Part shown: piece after piece, positions 33,836-42,812 of the stretch
Position numbering within the stretch: the stretch's first letter is position 1
How the letters are laid out: each line of letters begins with the position of its first letter
Assembly: GCF_005843885.1 (NCBI RefSeq)
Contig: NZ_CP040443.1
Coordinates: forward strand, 992,001 to 1,056,000
Direction of reading: 5' to 3'
From: Escherichia sp. E4742
GTDB taxonomy: Bacteria; Pseudomonadota; Gammaproteobacteria; Enterobacterales; Enterobacteriaceae
DNA length: 64,000 nt
The notes under the pieces: model-generated
Told to the model about the DNA's origin: nothing
What the model saw: the letters and a program-made list of their open reading frames with translations, nothing else
Databases searched by the model: none
Translations under genes and position numbers: made by a program

Positions 33836-36343
33836 TCAGTTCGCCTTACGGCAGGGCAGCAGCAGTTGCTGTGCCGGGTCCAGATTTTTCGGGATATCCA
33901 CCACACACTGTGTCCGGCCGTCCCAGCCGACATTCAGGGTTTCACCCGGATTCACCCCGCTCAGCCAGGCCAGACCGCTGTCTGCCACCATCCCCAGTTC
34001 ACGGCCTTTTGCGTTTGTCACACTGGCACCAAACGGTGGATGACTGTTATCTGCCAGACGCAGTACGGCAAACAGACGACTTCCTTTCAGGACCTCAAAC
34101 GCCCTGTAACCAATGGCCCCTTCCGTCAGGACCGATTCCACTACCGAGCGGGTGGCTTCCATATCATCCGGCAGTTTGTTCAGGTCCACTGACGTGGTGT
34201 TGCGGTAATAGCTGCTCACATCCGTCACCACACCAATTCCCCACCGGTTGGTGGAGACCCGGCCGCCGTCGACAGGCACGCCTCCGACACCATCGGTGTC
34301 CACCAACAGCCGGGTTCCTCCGTTCATGCCCCCTGCATGCAGGGCCGCGCCTTTCGCGGTTATCGTTGCACCACCGGATGCGCTCATACCGAATGACGTG
34401 TAACCGTTCTCCACGGCAGAGAAGTTCGCTGACAGGTTGGCCAGCGGACTGCTGTGGTTGTAGTACGCGCTCATCTGACTCTGCGATGGCTGACCACCGC
34501 CACTGCTCACCCCGGCGTTCAGGCTGTAACTGCTCAGCCCTTTGTTCAGCGTGTCGCTGTACCCCACGGTGTTGGTGTAACGGTCATTGCTCATGCTGCC
34601 GCTGTAGCTGGCCGTACCGGTTCCCCACGGCACGGACAGACGCACAAATGCCGAATCGTTATCCCGGTTCTGGTATTTCGAACGGGATGCGGACAGCCCC
34701 AGGGAAATGTTTTTAAACCCGAAGGCATCGAAGTAACGGTTCACCGACAGCGTGTAATAGTCAGATGTCCGGCGGTCCCAGTAGGTCTGATGGCTGTACT
34801 GCAGGTTGACCGAGGTCTTCCAGTCCTCGAAGTTCTTGTTGAGCGTGACGGTGTACAGCTCCTTCTCACGTCCCGTGAAGTCATTCCGGTAACGGGCATT
34901 GAGGTACTGGTCCATCGTCATGTAATTGCGTTCAGAGAAGCGGTAACCCGCAAAGGTGATATCCGCATTCACGTCATCAAAACGTTTGGAGTAGCTCAGA
35001 CGCCAGGATTTCCCCTGTTTCGTCTCTTCTCCCGGAATGCGGGCCACGGACTGGGTCACGTCAGCAGATACCGTACCGAACTCATTCAGGTCACGGCCCA
35101 GACCCACTGCCAGGGCGTTGTAATCCCCGGCAACGATACCGCCACCGTAAAGTGACCACTTGTTACTGATACCCCAGGATGCCTCACCGGCAGCAAAGAC
35201 CGGGCCTTCCGTGGTGTGCTCGTAGTTACGCGAACGACCGGAAACCAGCTTGTAACGTATCTGGCCCGGACGGGTCAGATACGGCACATATGCCGTGTCC
35301 ACCTGGAACGTTTTTTTCCGCCCGTCCTGCTCGATAACCTCAACATCCAGTCGACCACGCACGGAGCTGTCCAGGTCCTGAATGGTGAACGGACCTGCCG
35401 GCACGGTGGAGTCATAGAGGATGCGTCCCTGCTGCGAAATCACGACGCGCGCATTCGTGTCCGCAATCCCTGAGACCTGCGGTGCATAACCGCGCAGTTT
35501 TGGCGGCAGCATGCGGTCATCACTTTCCAGGCTGGCACCGGTATAGCGCCAGGAGCTGAAAATCTCAGAATTGATGTAGTTCTCACCCAGAGTGAGGTTG
35601 GCGCGCCAGCGCGGGATGGCGCGGTACATGTAGAAACGGCTCCAGGTGAACTGACTGTCCGTCCCCTGCGCACTGCCGGTGGTGTGATTCAGGTTGCCCT
35701 GATAGTCCGCACGCAGACGCCAGGCACCGAAGTTGGCACCCGCAGTCCCGTTATAGCTCAGTGACTGTGACTGCTTTCCCTTGTGCGGCTTGTTCACCGT
35801 CCCGTTGATGTTGTAGTCAAACAACAGCCCCGGAATACCGTTATCCCAGCGGGACGGCGGCAGCCAGGAGGCATCGGAATATTCCAGCCAGGCCTGCGGC
35901 ATATTAATGTACAGCATCCCTTCTGCCGGATTCGGGCGTATCTCCACCCCCGGTAACTGGCTGAAGTCTGCACACTGCCCGTTATTCCAGTACGTCACTT
36001 TTTCCTGTGATGCAGGCGTCAGCCCCATCAGCCTGACCACCTCCGGCGTCAGGCAGGCCTGCGGTAACGGCTTCTTTCCGTCTGCGCCGGAAGCCGGCGG
36101 CTCCAGAAATGTCACCGGAAACGCCGACGGTGAAATCCCCTGGTCATTCACCATAATTTCCATCTGGTACTGCCCGGGCATGATATAACCCGCCTGGGAG
36201 AACCGGGACAAATCAATATTCTGTCTGTCTGCTGCATCCAGAACATCTGTATTAAAGTCGACGGCATAAGCCGGTACGCCGGCCAGAGAAAGCAACAGCG
36301 CATATGTAATGCCGTTAACAGCAAAAGAGGTATTATTTTTCAT
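33836..36343 (-). CDS. PapC-like outer-membrane usher
   Basis: An 835-residue usher of normal length. Signal peptide cut near AYA (about residue 28); N-terminal chaperone-binding domain starting VDFNTDVLDAADRQNIDLS; a 24-strand barrel with a plug domain near 235-330 (MLPPKLRGYAPQVSGIA); and C-terminal domains with the usual final Cys pair (TQCVVDIP and LLPCRK). It forms the pore through which the pilus grows. Close in style to PapC. About 160 bases of AT-rich sequence separate it from the preceding pilin gene. Confidence 0.93.
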   Translation of the reverse strand: MKNNTSFAVNGITYALLLSLAGVPAYAVDFNTDVLDAADRQNIDLSRFSQAGYIMPGQYQMEIMVNDQGISPSAFPVTFLEPPASGADGKKPLPQACLTPEVVRLMGLTPASQEKVTYWNNGQCADFSQLPGVEIRPNPAEGMLYINMPQAWLEYSDASWLPPSRWDNGIPGLLFDYNINGTVNKPHKGKQSQSLSYNGTAGANFGAWRLRADYQGNLNHTTGSAQGTDSQFTWSRFYMYRAIPRWRANLTLGENYINSEIFSSWRYTGASLESDDRMLPPKLRGYAPQVSGIADTNARVVISQQGRILYDSTVPAGPFTIQDLDSSVRGRLDVEVIEQDGRKKTFQVDTAYVPYLTRPGQIRYKLVSGRSRNYEHTTEGPVFAAGEASWGISNKWSLYGGGIVAGDYNALAVGLGRDLNEFGTVSADVTQSVARIPGEETKQGKSWRLSYSKRFDDVNADITFAGYRFSERNYMTMDQYLNARYRNDFTGREKELYTVTLNKNFEDWKTSVNLQYSHQTYWDRRTSDYYTLSVNRYFDAFGFKNISLGLSASRSKYQNRDNDSAFVRLSVPWGTGTASYSGSMSNDRYTNTVGYSDTLNKGLSSYSLNAGVSSGGGQPSQSQMSAYYNHSSPLANLSANFSAVENGYTSFGMSASGGATITAKGAALHAGGMNGGTRLLVDTDGVGGVPVDGGRVSTNRWGIGVVTDVSSYYRNTTSVDLNKLPDDMEATRSVVESVLTEGAIGYRAFEVLKGSRLFAVLRLADNSHPPFGASVTNAKGRELGMVADSGLAWLSGVNPGETLNVGWDGRTQCVVDIPKNLDPAQQLLLPCRKAN

Positions 36344-36503
36344 TATCAGCCACCACCTTTAATACAGACTGCTCCCGGAAATAAAGACAAAGCATCCCCC
36401 TCCTGCATACAGGATTTAATTTCAGTTCCTCTGCCGGAATAGTTAATTAAATACCGGGAAGCTGCCGTCTGTTACCGGTTGTTATCTCTGTTCACTCTGT
36501 TAT

Positions 36504-37091
36504 TTATTCGTAATCCACTTTAAATCGTAATGCGGCATAATAATCTCCCGCCTTTAACGGCTGACCATTACGGACAACCCGCAGGGTATAATCCAGACCC
36601 TCTTCATTTCCGTTCAGTAATAACGGCGGCATCACTTTACCGACACGGGCCGGATAACCCTGGTTATCCAGTATCTGCAGATTGATACCTTCCGCCTGAC
36701 CGACAACCGAGAATTTATCCGGGGTTTCGCCCTGCAGACCATCAAAGGTCACCCGGACACGGCTCGCCGTATAAACCCGTTTGCCTGTTCCCGCCAGCTC
36801 ACAGTTACGCAACCGCAGACGGAATTTCTTTTCAGGACCAGCGAAACTGTCCTGTAAATCACGAACCGGGGTCTCCCCCATGTCAATCGCCTGCCAGGTG
36901 TCTTCCATGGCCAGCGTGCAGGCCGGAGCAATCACCTGCCCCTTAAAACTTGCCCGGCCATGCCACCAGACATGCTCCTCTCCCCAGTACTCCGGCAAAG
37001 TCATCCCCGGCGGCGGAAAGGAGGGCGATGGCGCAGCCTGAGCCGCTGCACACAAGAAAAATGTTACCGAAAGGATCATGCGCCAGAACAT
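36504..37091 (-). CDS. PapH-like terminator pilin
   Basis: A 195-residue protein: signal peptide to about residue 19, a Pro-rich N-terminus, then HGRASFKGQVIAPACTLAME with the first Cys and RLRNCELAGTG with the second, ending ALRFKVDYE. Length, place (second structural gene after the major pilin) and C-terminus match PapH, which ends subunit addition and anchors the pilus. Confidence 0.78.
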   Translation of the reverse strand: MFWRMILSVTFFLCAAAQAAPSPSFPPPGMTLPEYWGEEHVWWHGRASFKGQVIAPACTLAMEDTWQAIDMGETPVRDLQDSFAGPEKKFRLRLRNCELAGTGKRVYTASRVRVTFDGLQGETPDKFSVVGQAEGINLQILDNQGYPARVGKVMPPLLLNGNEEGLDYTLRVVRNGQPLKAGDYYAALRFKVDYE

Positions 37092-37172
37092 GCAGTATTC
37101 CTTATTCTTTACCGGTAATCGCAGGGGCTGACGCCCCTGCTTATCTGACGGTTAAAAACCGGAGAGGATGAA

Positions 37173-37718
37173 TTACTGATAAGTCAGATTGAAGTTAGCT
37201 ACAGCGGTGAAGTCACCTTCTTTCACAGTGCCGCCGGTAGCTTTTTTAACCCAGGAAGAATAATTCAGAATATTATCACCTGTTTTCAGTTTCTGGGCTG
37301 CACCTGCCGTACCAAAAGAAACCAGCTTGCCATCCTGACCAGAAATCACGACAGCAGTACCGGTATCACCGGCAGTGCCAAGTTCCGTTTGAGCGCCAGC
37401 AATAGTCGCGCCACTAAAGGTTACTGCAACTGATTTATCTGGTTCGCAGTTAACCAGTTTGATGCTCAGATTTTTCTTCACAGAAATGCCATCGGCATTC
37501 AGATGAGATTTAGAAATCTGGCCAAAATCAATGGACTGATCAGCAGATTCCGGAGCAATGCCACACGGTGCATTAATTACAGTACCTTTGAAGTTAACAA
37601 CACCCTGTCCCTGATTTGCAGTATTTGCAGCGCCCTGTGCCGGAGCTGCAGCATGAGCACCAAAAGAAACCAGAGTCGCCGCGACTGCAGCAGCCATAAC
37701 TGTTTTAATCATACGCAT
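37173..37718 (-). CDS. Major pilin, PapA-like
   Basis: A 181-residue pilin. Signal peptide ends near GAHA (residue 24); the mature protein has VNFKGTVINAPCGIAPESAD and SADQSIDFGQISKSHL, both close to PapA, the second Cys in KLVNCEPDKS, and the C-terminal FTAVANFNLTYQ shared with PapA. It forms the rod of a P-like fimbria. A leader of 114 bases separates it from papB-like 37833-38123, as in papBA. Confidence 0.9.
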   Translation of the reverse strand: MRMIKTVMAAAVAATLVSFGAHAAAPAQGAANTANQGQGVVNFKGTVINAPCGIAPESADQSIDFGQISKSHLNADGISVKKNLSIKLVNCEPDKSVAVTFSGATIAGAQTELGTAGDTGTAVVISGQDGKLVSFGTAGAAQKLKTGDNILNYSSWVKKATGGTVKEGDFTAVANFNLTYQ

Positions 37719-37832
37719 TATAAAACTCCATTACATTGTATTTATAAAAAACTCCAGCATGCTGATATACTGGTATTAATCCACTTTCACCAAGTGGATT
37801 AATATTAATTATCAACAACGGGGGCTGATTCA

Positions 37833-38123
37833 TTACATATAATAAGGCATCATCTGAGACACAGATTTACTGATGCGCTGAATTCGCCCAAGAGTTGTTG
37901 ATAAATACCCTGGAGAAACATTGTGTCTTTCACATGATTCTTTGCGGGTAAAACCCAGAACCAGAAAATCCCTGAGTGCCTGAATCACTTTATCACTATA
38001 TACAGGCGATATTTCCACAAGTAACCAGAAGTGAATTTCATGCACCTGACCGGGCATTAATTCCCCTTTCCGCCTTCTGCATAAAAGACGTGACTCATCA
38101 TATTCCTGCAGTTTTATCACCAA
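37833..38123 (-). CDS. PapB-like fimbrial regulator, first operon gene
   Basis: A 96-residue PapB-family protein: LMPGQVHEIHFWLLVEIS, VIQALRDFLVLGFTRKESCE and HNVSPGYLSTTLGRIQRI follow PapB almost step by step. PapB activates papI and at high level represses papBA. Upstream (38124-38330) lies a pap-type double GATC switch, so this gene and the pilin are expected to be phase variable. Confidence 0.88.
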   Translation of the reverse strand: MVIKLQEYDESRLLCRRRKGELMPGQVHEIHFWLLVEISPVYSDKVIQALRDFLVLGFTRKESCERHNVSPGYLSTTLGRIQRISKSVSQMMPYYM

Positions 38124-38603
38124 ATAAAACGCTCCTCCTCTGTACCTGAATAAAAAGGTCCCGTTCTTTTCGCAAAAAATACTACCACAGACGATTATTT
38201 TGGAAATATTTGAATTTACGATCTTTTACACCACTACAAGCACAATATCCAGCACACACAAACAATAACACAATAAAAATTAGTCAATGACTCCAGTATT
38301 ACAGCTGTTTTGCAACATAAAAGATCGTGGTTAACAGGTATCTCAGATTTTATTGCTTATTTCACTAAAAGCATAAAATATGAAATAAGTCAAAAAACAA
38401 TTCACAAAAAAGAGGAATACGCAAAGAACAAAAATATTAACTATGGTTATTATAGTGTGCGCATATTAATTTTTTTATAACACGGGCAAGAAAAACAGAT
38501 TTATCAGCAACGCTGATTACACAAAAAGATAATATATACACAAGGAGTTAATCACATAGTATTACACCCATTCCTGTAACAATATGGCTGATGCGCTGGA
38601 TAT
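38124..38603. promoter_or_regulatory. Pap-type Dam/Lrp phase switch region
   Basis: An AT-rich, 480-base gap upstream of the papB-like gene. Two GATC sites lie in inverted ACGATCTTTTA/TAAAAGATCGT contexts, at 38220-38223 and 38323-38326, 103 bases apart. In pap the two GATC sites are 102 bases apart and share this consensus; Lrp and PapI bind there and Dam methylation locks the state. A ribosome-binding-like AAGGAG occurs near 38541 with no gene after it, where papI would be expected, so papI seems to have been lost at this end. Confidence 0.8.
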
Positions 38604-38626
38604 AAAAAGCCAGCCCAAGGGCTGGC
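38604..38626 (-). terminator. Terminator of the accessory operon
   Basis: As minus-strand RNA, GCCAGCCC-UU-GGGCUGGC (38626-38609) is followed by five U. It lies just after the methylase-like gene stop at 38649. Confidence 0.85.
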
Positions 38627-38648
38627 ACAGACAGAAAAATATTCAGTA

Positions 38649-39335
38649 TCAGACGACAATCCGTTCCTGAAATTGACGCAGACGATATGACCAGTTACCC
38701 AGGTAATGTCCGGGCGTCAGCAGCACCCGGCGTCGCTCATTACACAGTGAGTTGCCAATCACCACTTCTCCGGCCACACCACACAGCGACAGTTGTATAT
38801 ACGCCATGCCAGCTGCCAGCGGGTCAATATCCGTTGCCGACACCCACATCCTGCGGTATGCCGGATACCCCGAACGGTTCAGGGTGTCAGCCACAGCCAG
38901 AACCATACTGCCGGCACCACAGGCAGGTTCACTGAGCGTGATAAAGGGTTTGTTCTCAAACAACGCTTTCACATTCCCCAGTTGCATCTGTGCCATCATG
39001 CTGGCCACGCTCCAGGGCGTGAAAAACTGGCCCCGGTATTTATCCCCCAGTTCCAGCTGCATGAACACGCTGCCCAGAAAGTCACAGAATCCCTGCTCCA
39101 GCCCCTCAATGACATGAGCAAGCAAATGCGCAATATTGATAACATCCTGCTTTTCATAACCACTGACGATTCGCAGGTACTTCTGCTCCCGTGCCTCACT
39201 GAACTGAAGACGGTTCTCCAGGGCAATCACACTGCAGCTGGCAAAGTCCTCAAACAGCTTATGGCGTCTGTGATAACGGGCGGTCTGATTAAACAGCGAA
39301 ATAAATGCTTTCTGATGGTCGATAAAGGTGGCCAT
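38649..39335 (-). CDS. N6-adenine DNA methylase-like protein, catalytic motif not seen
   Basis: About 228 residues from ATG 39335 (GGAGA site). The SAM-binding motif I SEPACGAGSMVLAVAD is clear near residue 135, with GQFFTPWSVASMM before it as in type I restriction HsdM enzymes, and ATDIDP after it. The catalytic NPPY/F motif expected later is absent; the end reads GHYLGNWSYRLRQF. Such short methylase homologues are common on conjugative plasmids beside ArdC. It may protect the element or be non-catalytic. Last gene of the operon. Confidence 0.7.
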   Translation of the reverse strand: MATFIDHQKAFISLFNQTARYHRRHKLFEDFASCSVIALENRLQFSEAREQKYLRIVSGYEKQDVINIAHLLAHVIEGLEQGFCDFLGSVFMQLELGDKYRGQFFTPWSVASMMAQMQLGNVKALFENKPFITLSEPACGAGSMVLAVADTLNRSGYPAYRRMWVSATDIDPLAAGMAYIQLSLCGVAGEVVIGNSLCNERRRVLLTPGHYLGNWSYRLRQFQERIVV

Positions 39336-39347
39336 GTGTTTCTCCGT

Positions 39348-39400
39348 AAAAAAACAGGGAACACATGGCCCCGGGGAGGAACAGGTGTTCCCCTTCGTGC
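39348..39400 (-). promoter_or_regulatory. Bistable intergenic element 1 (before the methylase)
   Basis: Minus-strand RNA: A arm GGGAACAC (39392-39385) pairs with A' GUGUUCCC (39364-39357), followed by UG and a run of seven U. The second stem (B-B') is weaker here. It lies 13 bases before the methylase start. Confidence 0.55.
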
Positions 39401-39457
39401 TGAAATGAAAGATGACAGGAAAAAGCGGGTGCCACGAATGTAACACCCTGAGGTTAA

Positions 39458-40405
39458 TTACTGGCCTGAAGCCAGCGGAACCGGTAAAGGCGCGGCTTCT
39501 GTCTGTTCTTCAGTGCGCTCCTCCACCAGATACAGCCGGGGCTGAGGAAGTGTTTCCCTGCCCGGCCATTCGGCCTGCGGGTCACTGTCCGTATGTTCAC
39601 CACCGTCATAACAGTTGTAACCCTGTATGCCCCTGACAGGCTCGCTGTACCAGTGCCGTATCTCACAGTCGAACACCTTCGAGATTTCACCAACCAGCTC
39701 ACCTGAAGGCGGATACCAGGGCGTGTCAGTCAGCAGCACCAGACTGCTCATCTCATCACGCACCCAGCGGACATTGTGACCTGATGGCCACTCCACACCG
39801 TATATCCGACTGTAAAGGCTGGTCGTGGTGGAAATGCCCTGCAGCAGTCCACCGGAACCGTTCAGCTCTGTGGCCAGACGGGAGGGTATGACCATCAGCA
39901 TGTCACAGGGCTGCGCCTGCTCCGGGTAATCCGACAGCCGGCTCCAGCAGGCCTCGGCATCAATGTGTTCACTCAGTCCGACCAGGCCAAACCAGTCAGA
40001 ATACTGGCAGTGCATTAACGCGGTGATTATCTCCCGGGCATTATCCGGCAGATTCCCCCAGCGGACAGCGCCAATACATGACTGGTGATAAAGGCGGTCA
40101 ATGCTCTTTATCGTCTCTTCATCCAGTACGGCATCTTTTACCAGCAGCCCCAGCCACTGTTCAAATGCCTGGTTAGCAGGAGATGACAACCCCGTACCGT
40201 GACGAACCAGCGCCGGATATGGCGGATACTGCGTCGTCCGGGTGGGTTTCACCAGTCCTGCACAACCGGCCAGAAACAGCTGTATACTCTGCTGTATGGC
40301 ATGGCGGTAACGCGGTGTCTCACATCCTTCAATCCACTGCGTCAGCACATCCAGGCAGACTGACTTACCGGTAATTTCAAAACGATTCTGGCACCATTCA
40401 GACAT
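39458..40405 (-). CDS. DUF1281/Api92-like plasmid protein
   Basis: A 315-residue protein starting MSEWCQNRFEITGKSVCLD, the N-terminal pattern of Api92/DUF1281 proteins with a ferredoxin-like fold (WC-x-N-R then beta strand). The middle is helical; the last 40 residues are Glu/Pro-rich. The family is widespread on conjugative elements and of unknown function. A purine-rich AGAGGAGC site precedes the ATG. Between ArdC-like and methylase genes in one operon, a role in defence evasion is plausible by context only. Confidence 0.65.
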   Translation of the reverse strand: MSEWCQNRFEITGKSVCLDVLTQWIEGCETPRYRHAIQQSIQLFLAGCAGLVKPTRTTQYPPYPALVRHGTGLSSPANQAFEQWLGLLVKDAVLDEETIKSIDRLYHQSCIGAVRWGNLPDNAREIITALMHCQYSDWFGLVGLSEHIDAEACWSRLSDYPEQAQPCDMLMVIPSRLATELNGSGGLLQGISTTTSLYSRIYGVEWPSGHNVRWVRDEMSSLVLLTDTPWYPPSGELVGEISKVFDCEIRHWYSEPVRGIQGYNCYDGGEHTDSDPQAEWPGRETLPQPRLYLVEERTEEQTEAAPLPVPLASGQ

Positions 40406-40436
40406 GGTTTACGCTCCTCTTTTATCTGTCAGATGT

Positions 40437-40478
40437 AAAAAGAGGGCACTGTCCCGTGAGGAACAATGCCCTCACGGG
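40437..40478 (-). promoter_or_regulatory. Bistable intergenic element 2 (before DUF1281-like gene)
   Basis: Minus-strand RNA order: B CCCGUGAGG (40478-40470), A GAGGGCAUUGU (40473-40463), B' CCUCACGGG (40461-40453), A' ACAGUGCCCUC (40452-40442), then five U. B-B' pairs perfectly over nine bases and A-A' over eleven with one U-G wobble. B and A share four bases. Confidence 0.7.
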
Positions 40479-40519
40479 ATGAATGGCGGTCGGGTTACCC
40501 CCTCCGCCAGCAGTTCAGA

Positions 40520-41497
40520 TTATGCGACCCGCGCCTGCGAAGCCCGCTGCATCAGTAAATACTCTGATGCTTCGCGTGCCTGCCGACAGGCGCGAAACAG
40601 CGCTTTTTTGTCAGACTTCAGGACCTTAAGCCATCCGTCAATATAACTTTCATGCTGTACGTCACCGGCAATTCCCAGATGTGCGCACAGAAAAGCACAG
40701 CCCATCTCGGCAATCAGCTCCTCGAACGCATATTCTGGGCTCTTACGACCGACAAAAGAGCTTATCCCGGTTCGCCGCAGACGCTTTTCATGACCAGTAC
40801 TGTGTACCATTTCATGCAGCAGCGTGGCCCAGTAATCGGCCACTGAATCAAACTGTGACGACAGAGGCATCACGATACGGTCAGTGTCAGGCCGGTAGAA
40901 TGCCCTGTCCTGTGGAAGCGACGAAACACTGACGCCACTGCCATTCAGTACCGGCAGCACCCGCTCACTGATGGTATCAGCCAGCAGTACATCTGCTCTG
41001 CCTTCCGCCTTCACCATCAGATGCTCAGGTAAACCGTCGCACTGTCCCACATTAAACAGAGGATTCGCTTTCAGTACCGGTACCGTTTCCATGAGCGGTT
41101 CCCCCTTACGGTCCGTCAGCCGGTTACCGTGCTCATCCACAGCCTGTCTTTTCCAGTCTTTGTAAATCACCGCCAGCGTGGCCACTTCCCCCTTACGGAC
41201 ATGACCACCCAGTTGTTGCGCCTGACGGTACGTCAGCCAGTGATTGCTGGCGTATCCGGCTTCATCCGCAGTCAGCCACAACAGCAGGACATTCACTCCC
41301 GTATAAGGCTTCCTGGTCAGGGCGTTTACCGGCATCATCTCCAGCACTCCCGCGCCGTTACGCGCAGAATGCCAGGGGCGTTTCCAGGGTGGAACTCCAT
41401 TTTCAATGGCCGTCACAATCCTGTCGGTCACCAGTTGATACAGGTCACGTTCCGGCGCTTTGTTCGCGGCACGTGAAGTATGTTTTTTCGTTTTCAT
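40520..41497 (-). CDS. ArdC-like antirestriction protein with zincin motif
   Basis: About 325 residues from ATG 41497 (MKTKKHTSRAA). N-terminal ssDNA-binding domain of ArdC type (PWKRPWHSARNG, YTGVNVLLLW, WLTYRQAQQLGG, VRKGEVATLAVIYK). C-terminal metalloprotease-like domain with HEMVHSTGHEKRL (HExxH-like site) and a downstream Glu in FEELIAEMG. ArdC proteins protect incoming plasmid DNA from restriction in the recipient. Central gene of the accessory operon. Confidence 0.85.
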   Translation of the reverse strand: MKTKKHTSRAANKAPERDLYQLVTDRIVTAIENGVPPWKRPWHSARNGAGVLEMMPVNALTRKPYTGVNVLLLWLTADEAGYASNHWLTYRQAQQLGGHVRKGEVATLAVIYKDWKRQAVDEHGNRLTDRKGEPLMETVPVLKANPLFNVGQCDGLPEHLMVKAEGRADVLLADTISERVLPVLNGSGVSVSSLPQDRAFYRPDTDRIVMPLSSQFDSVADYWATLLHEMVHSTGHEKRLRRTGISSFVGRKSPEYAFEELIAEMGCAFLCAHLGIAGDVQHESYIDGWLKVLKSDKKALFRACRQAREASEYLLMQRASQARVA

Positions 41498-41512
41498 AAG
41501 AGCACGCTCCAT

Positions 41513-41556
41513 AAAAAAGATGCACGCTCCCCGTACGGTGAGCATGCACCGTACGG
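41513..41556 (-). promoter_or_regulatory. Bistable intergenic element 3 (before ardC-like)
   Basis: Minus-strand RNA: B CCGUACGG (41556-41549), A GGUGCAUGCUC (41550-41540), B' CCGUACGG (41538-41531), A' GAGCGUGCAUC (41529-41519), then six U. All eleven A-A' positions pair using two G-U wobbles. Confidence 0.7.
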
Positions 41557-41589
41557 TTAAATTAATAACGAAAATCAGACTGGCCGGAC

Positions 41590-41973
41590 TTACCACAACG
41601 CCAGCATCACCAGTGAACGACGCTCAAAATCAAACGTCTTCAGCGTATCGCTGACCCACGCTTTTACGTCATTCACGTCATACCAGTAGTCATCAGCATA
41701 GTCTTCACCCCGTAAACGCGAGTTTCTGACATAAGGAAACAGCCTGTGGCAGTTCCCCGGCGTCAGCATACTGAGGTCACGCAATAATGCAGCCAGTGAC
41801 CGGCGTGTTACCGGGAAAGTATGCTGCTCATCTGAAGCATCAGTATGATTAAGGAACCATGTCAGAAGCGGCATCACCTTACGGAAAGCCCCCACTTCCT
41901 GATGCTCCTGTGTTTCCACAACGGCACCATTCTGATGGTTATCACGAGCCATAAAGTAAATATCGAGTCCCAT
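41590..41973 (-). CDS. Hypothetical protein of the accessory operon
   Basis: About 127 residues from ATG 41973 (MGLDIYFMARDNH). The opening, with Gly-Leu-Asp-Ile-Tyr-Phe, is common to a group of small plasmid and phage proteins of unknown function. Central helices (FRKVMPLLTWFLNHTD) and a Tyr/Asp-rich YADDYWYDVNDVK stretch are visible. No membrane segment. AGGAGAA ribosome site. Function unknown; the neighbours suggest a role early after transfer. Confidence 0.6.
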   Translation of the reverse strand: MGLDIYFMARDNHQNGAVVETQEHQEVGAFRKVMPLLTWFLNHTDASDEQHTFPVTRRSLAALLRDLSMLTPGNCHRLFPYVRNSRLRGEDYADDYWYDVNDVKAWVSDTLKTFDFERRSLVMLALW

Positions 41974-41992
41974 AACAATTCTCCTGAATAAC

Positions 41993-42029
41993 GCAGGAAC
42001 TCTCCCCACAGGGATATGTCCCTGCCGGG
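41993..42029 (-). promoter_or_regulatory. Bistable intergenic element 4
   Basis: Minus-strand RNA: B CCCGGCAGGGA (42029-42019), A GCAGGGAC (42025-42018), B' UCCCUGUGGGG (42014-42004), A' GUUCCUGC (42000-41993). B-B' pairs at ten of eleven positions, A-A' at all eight. No strong U-tract follows. A separate hairpin, CGGAATA/TATTCCG, lies just upstream near 42041-42067. Confidence 0.6.
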
Positions 42030-42095
42030 TTATATGAATGACGGAATACGTGATGACGTTATTCCGGGTAAATGAAAAGAAACAACGGCGTTCTG

Positions 42096-42725
42096 TCAGT
42101 GCCCACCGGTAAGTGCACGCAGCCAGTAAAGCTGATATTCAGCCTCTTCCAGTGCTGACCAGTCATCCGGGGATAACTGTCGCCCCTGACCGGACAAAAA
42201 CTGCAGCAGCAAACGGTCAAATGCATCTCCCCTTACCGGGGTGGTTAATACAGACTCCGGAGCAGAAAAATTCTCATGTCCCAGGAATCGTTTTATCCAT
42301 TTCAGCGGCAGTGACCAGCTGGCACCACCGGCAGTGGAATGAATGCGGAAACAATCCGGACACAGATTGTGCAGCAGCACAAACACCGTACGGGCAAAGA
42401 AATCCCCCGGCTGGCGTCCGAAATTCAGCTCCTTAAGCACCAGAATGTTCTGTCGATGCTCCCGTTCAATGGTGACATTCACCGACCACAGCCCGTCTGC
42501 AGACCGGCTGTAAAACGCCAGTGTATCCGTTACCGGAAACAACTCAGATGCCCGGGTCAGGGAGCCGAAATACGCATTCTGCGGCCGTAACGCCTCCGGC
42601 AACTGCCAGAAGGTTTCTGTTACGGCCAGAACAAAAGCATGCCACTGCTTTTCCGGTATTGTGGCAACCTGCTCAAGGGTATATACCGCCGGCTCACGGG
42701 TCGGACGTGAAGATAATTCAGACAT
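42096..42725 (-). CDS. Hypothetical protein of the accessory operon
   Basis: A 209-residue soluble protein starting MSELSSRPTREPAVYTLEQV. Features: Trp-rich helical N-terminus (EKQWHAFVLAVTETFWQLPE), a beta-rich middle (LWSVNVTIEREHRQNILVLK) and a CPDCFRIH motif near residue 130, which could bind metal only with other ligands. Family unknown. It is preceded by bistable element 5 and followed by element 4. Confidence 0.6.
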   Translation of the reverse strand: MSELSSRPTREPAVYTLEQVATIPEKQWHAFVLAVTETFWQLPEALRPQNAYFGSLTRASELFPVTDTLAFYSRSADGLWSVNVTIEREHRQNILVLKELNFGRQPGDFFARTVFVLLHNLCPDCFRIHSTAGGASWSLPLKWIKRFLGHENFSAPESVLTTPVRGDAFDRLLLQFLSGQGRQLSPDDWSALEEAEYQLYWLRALTGGH

Positions 42726-42751
42726 GGAACATTCCTCATGGTCAGATTAAA

Positions 42752-42799
42752 AATAAACAACGGGGAATGCTTTCCTGACGGAGAGCACACCCCGTCAGG
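42752..42799 (-). promoter_or_regulatory. Bistable intergenic element 5
   Basis: Minus-strand RNA: B CCUGACGG (42799-42792), A ACGGGGUGUGCU (42795-42784), B' CCGUCAGG (42781-42774), A' AGCAUUCCCCGU (42771-42760), then UGUUUAUUUUU. B-B' is perfect; A-A' pairs at eleven of twelve positions. Confidence 0.7.
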
Positions 42800-42812
42800 G
42801 TCAGGTTATGAA

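Noticed and set aside
38224..38640. papI gene expected divergent from the papB-like gene
   Set aside because: No frame with PapI-like sequence was found there in either strand; only AT-rich sequence and a terminator are present.
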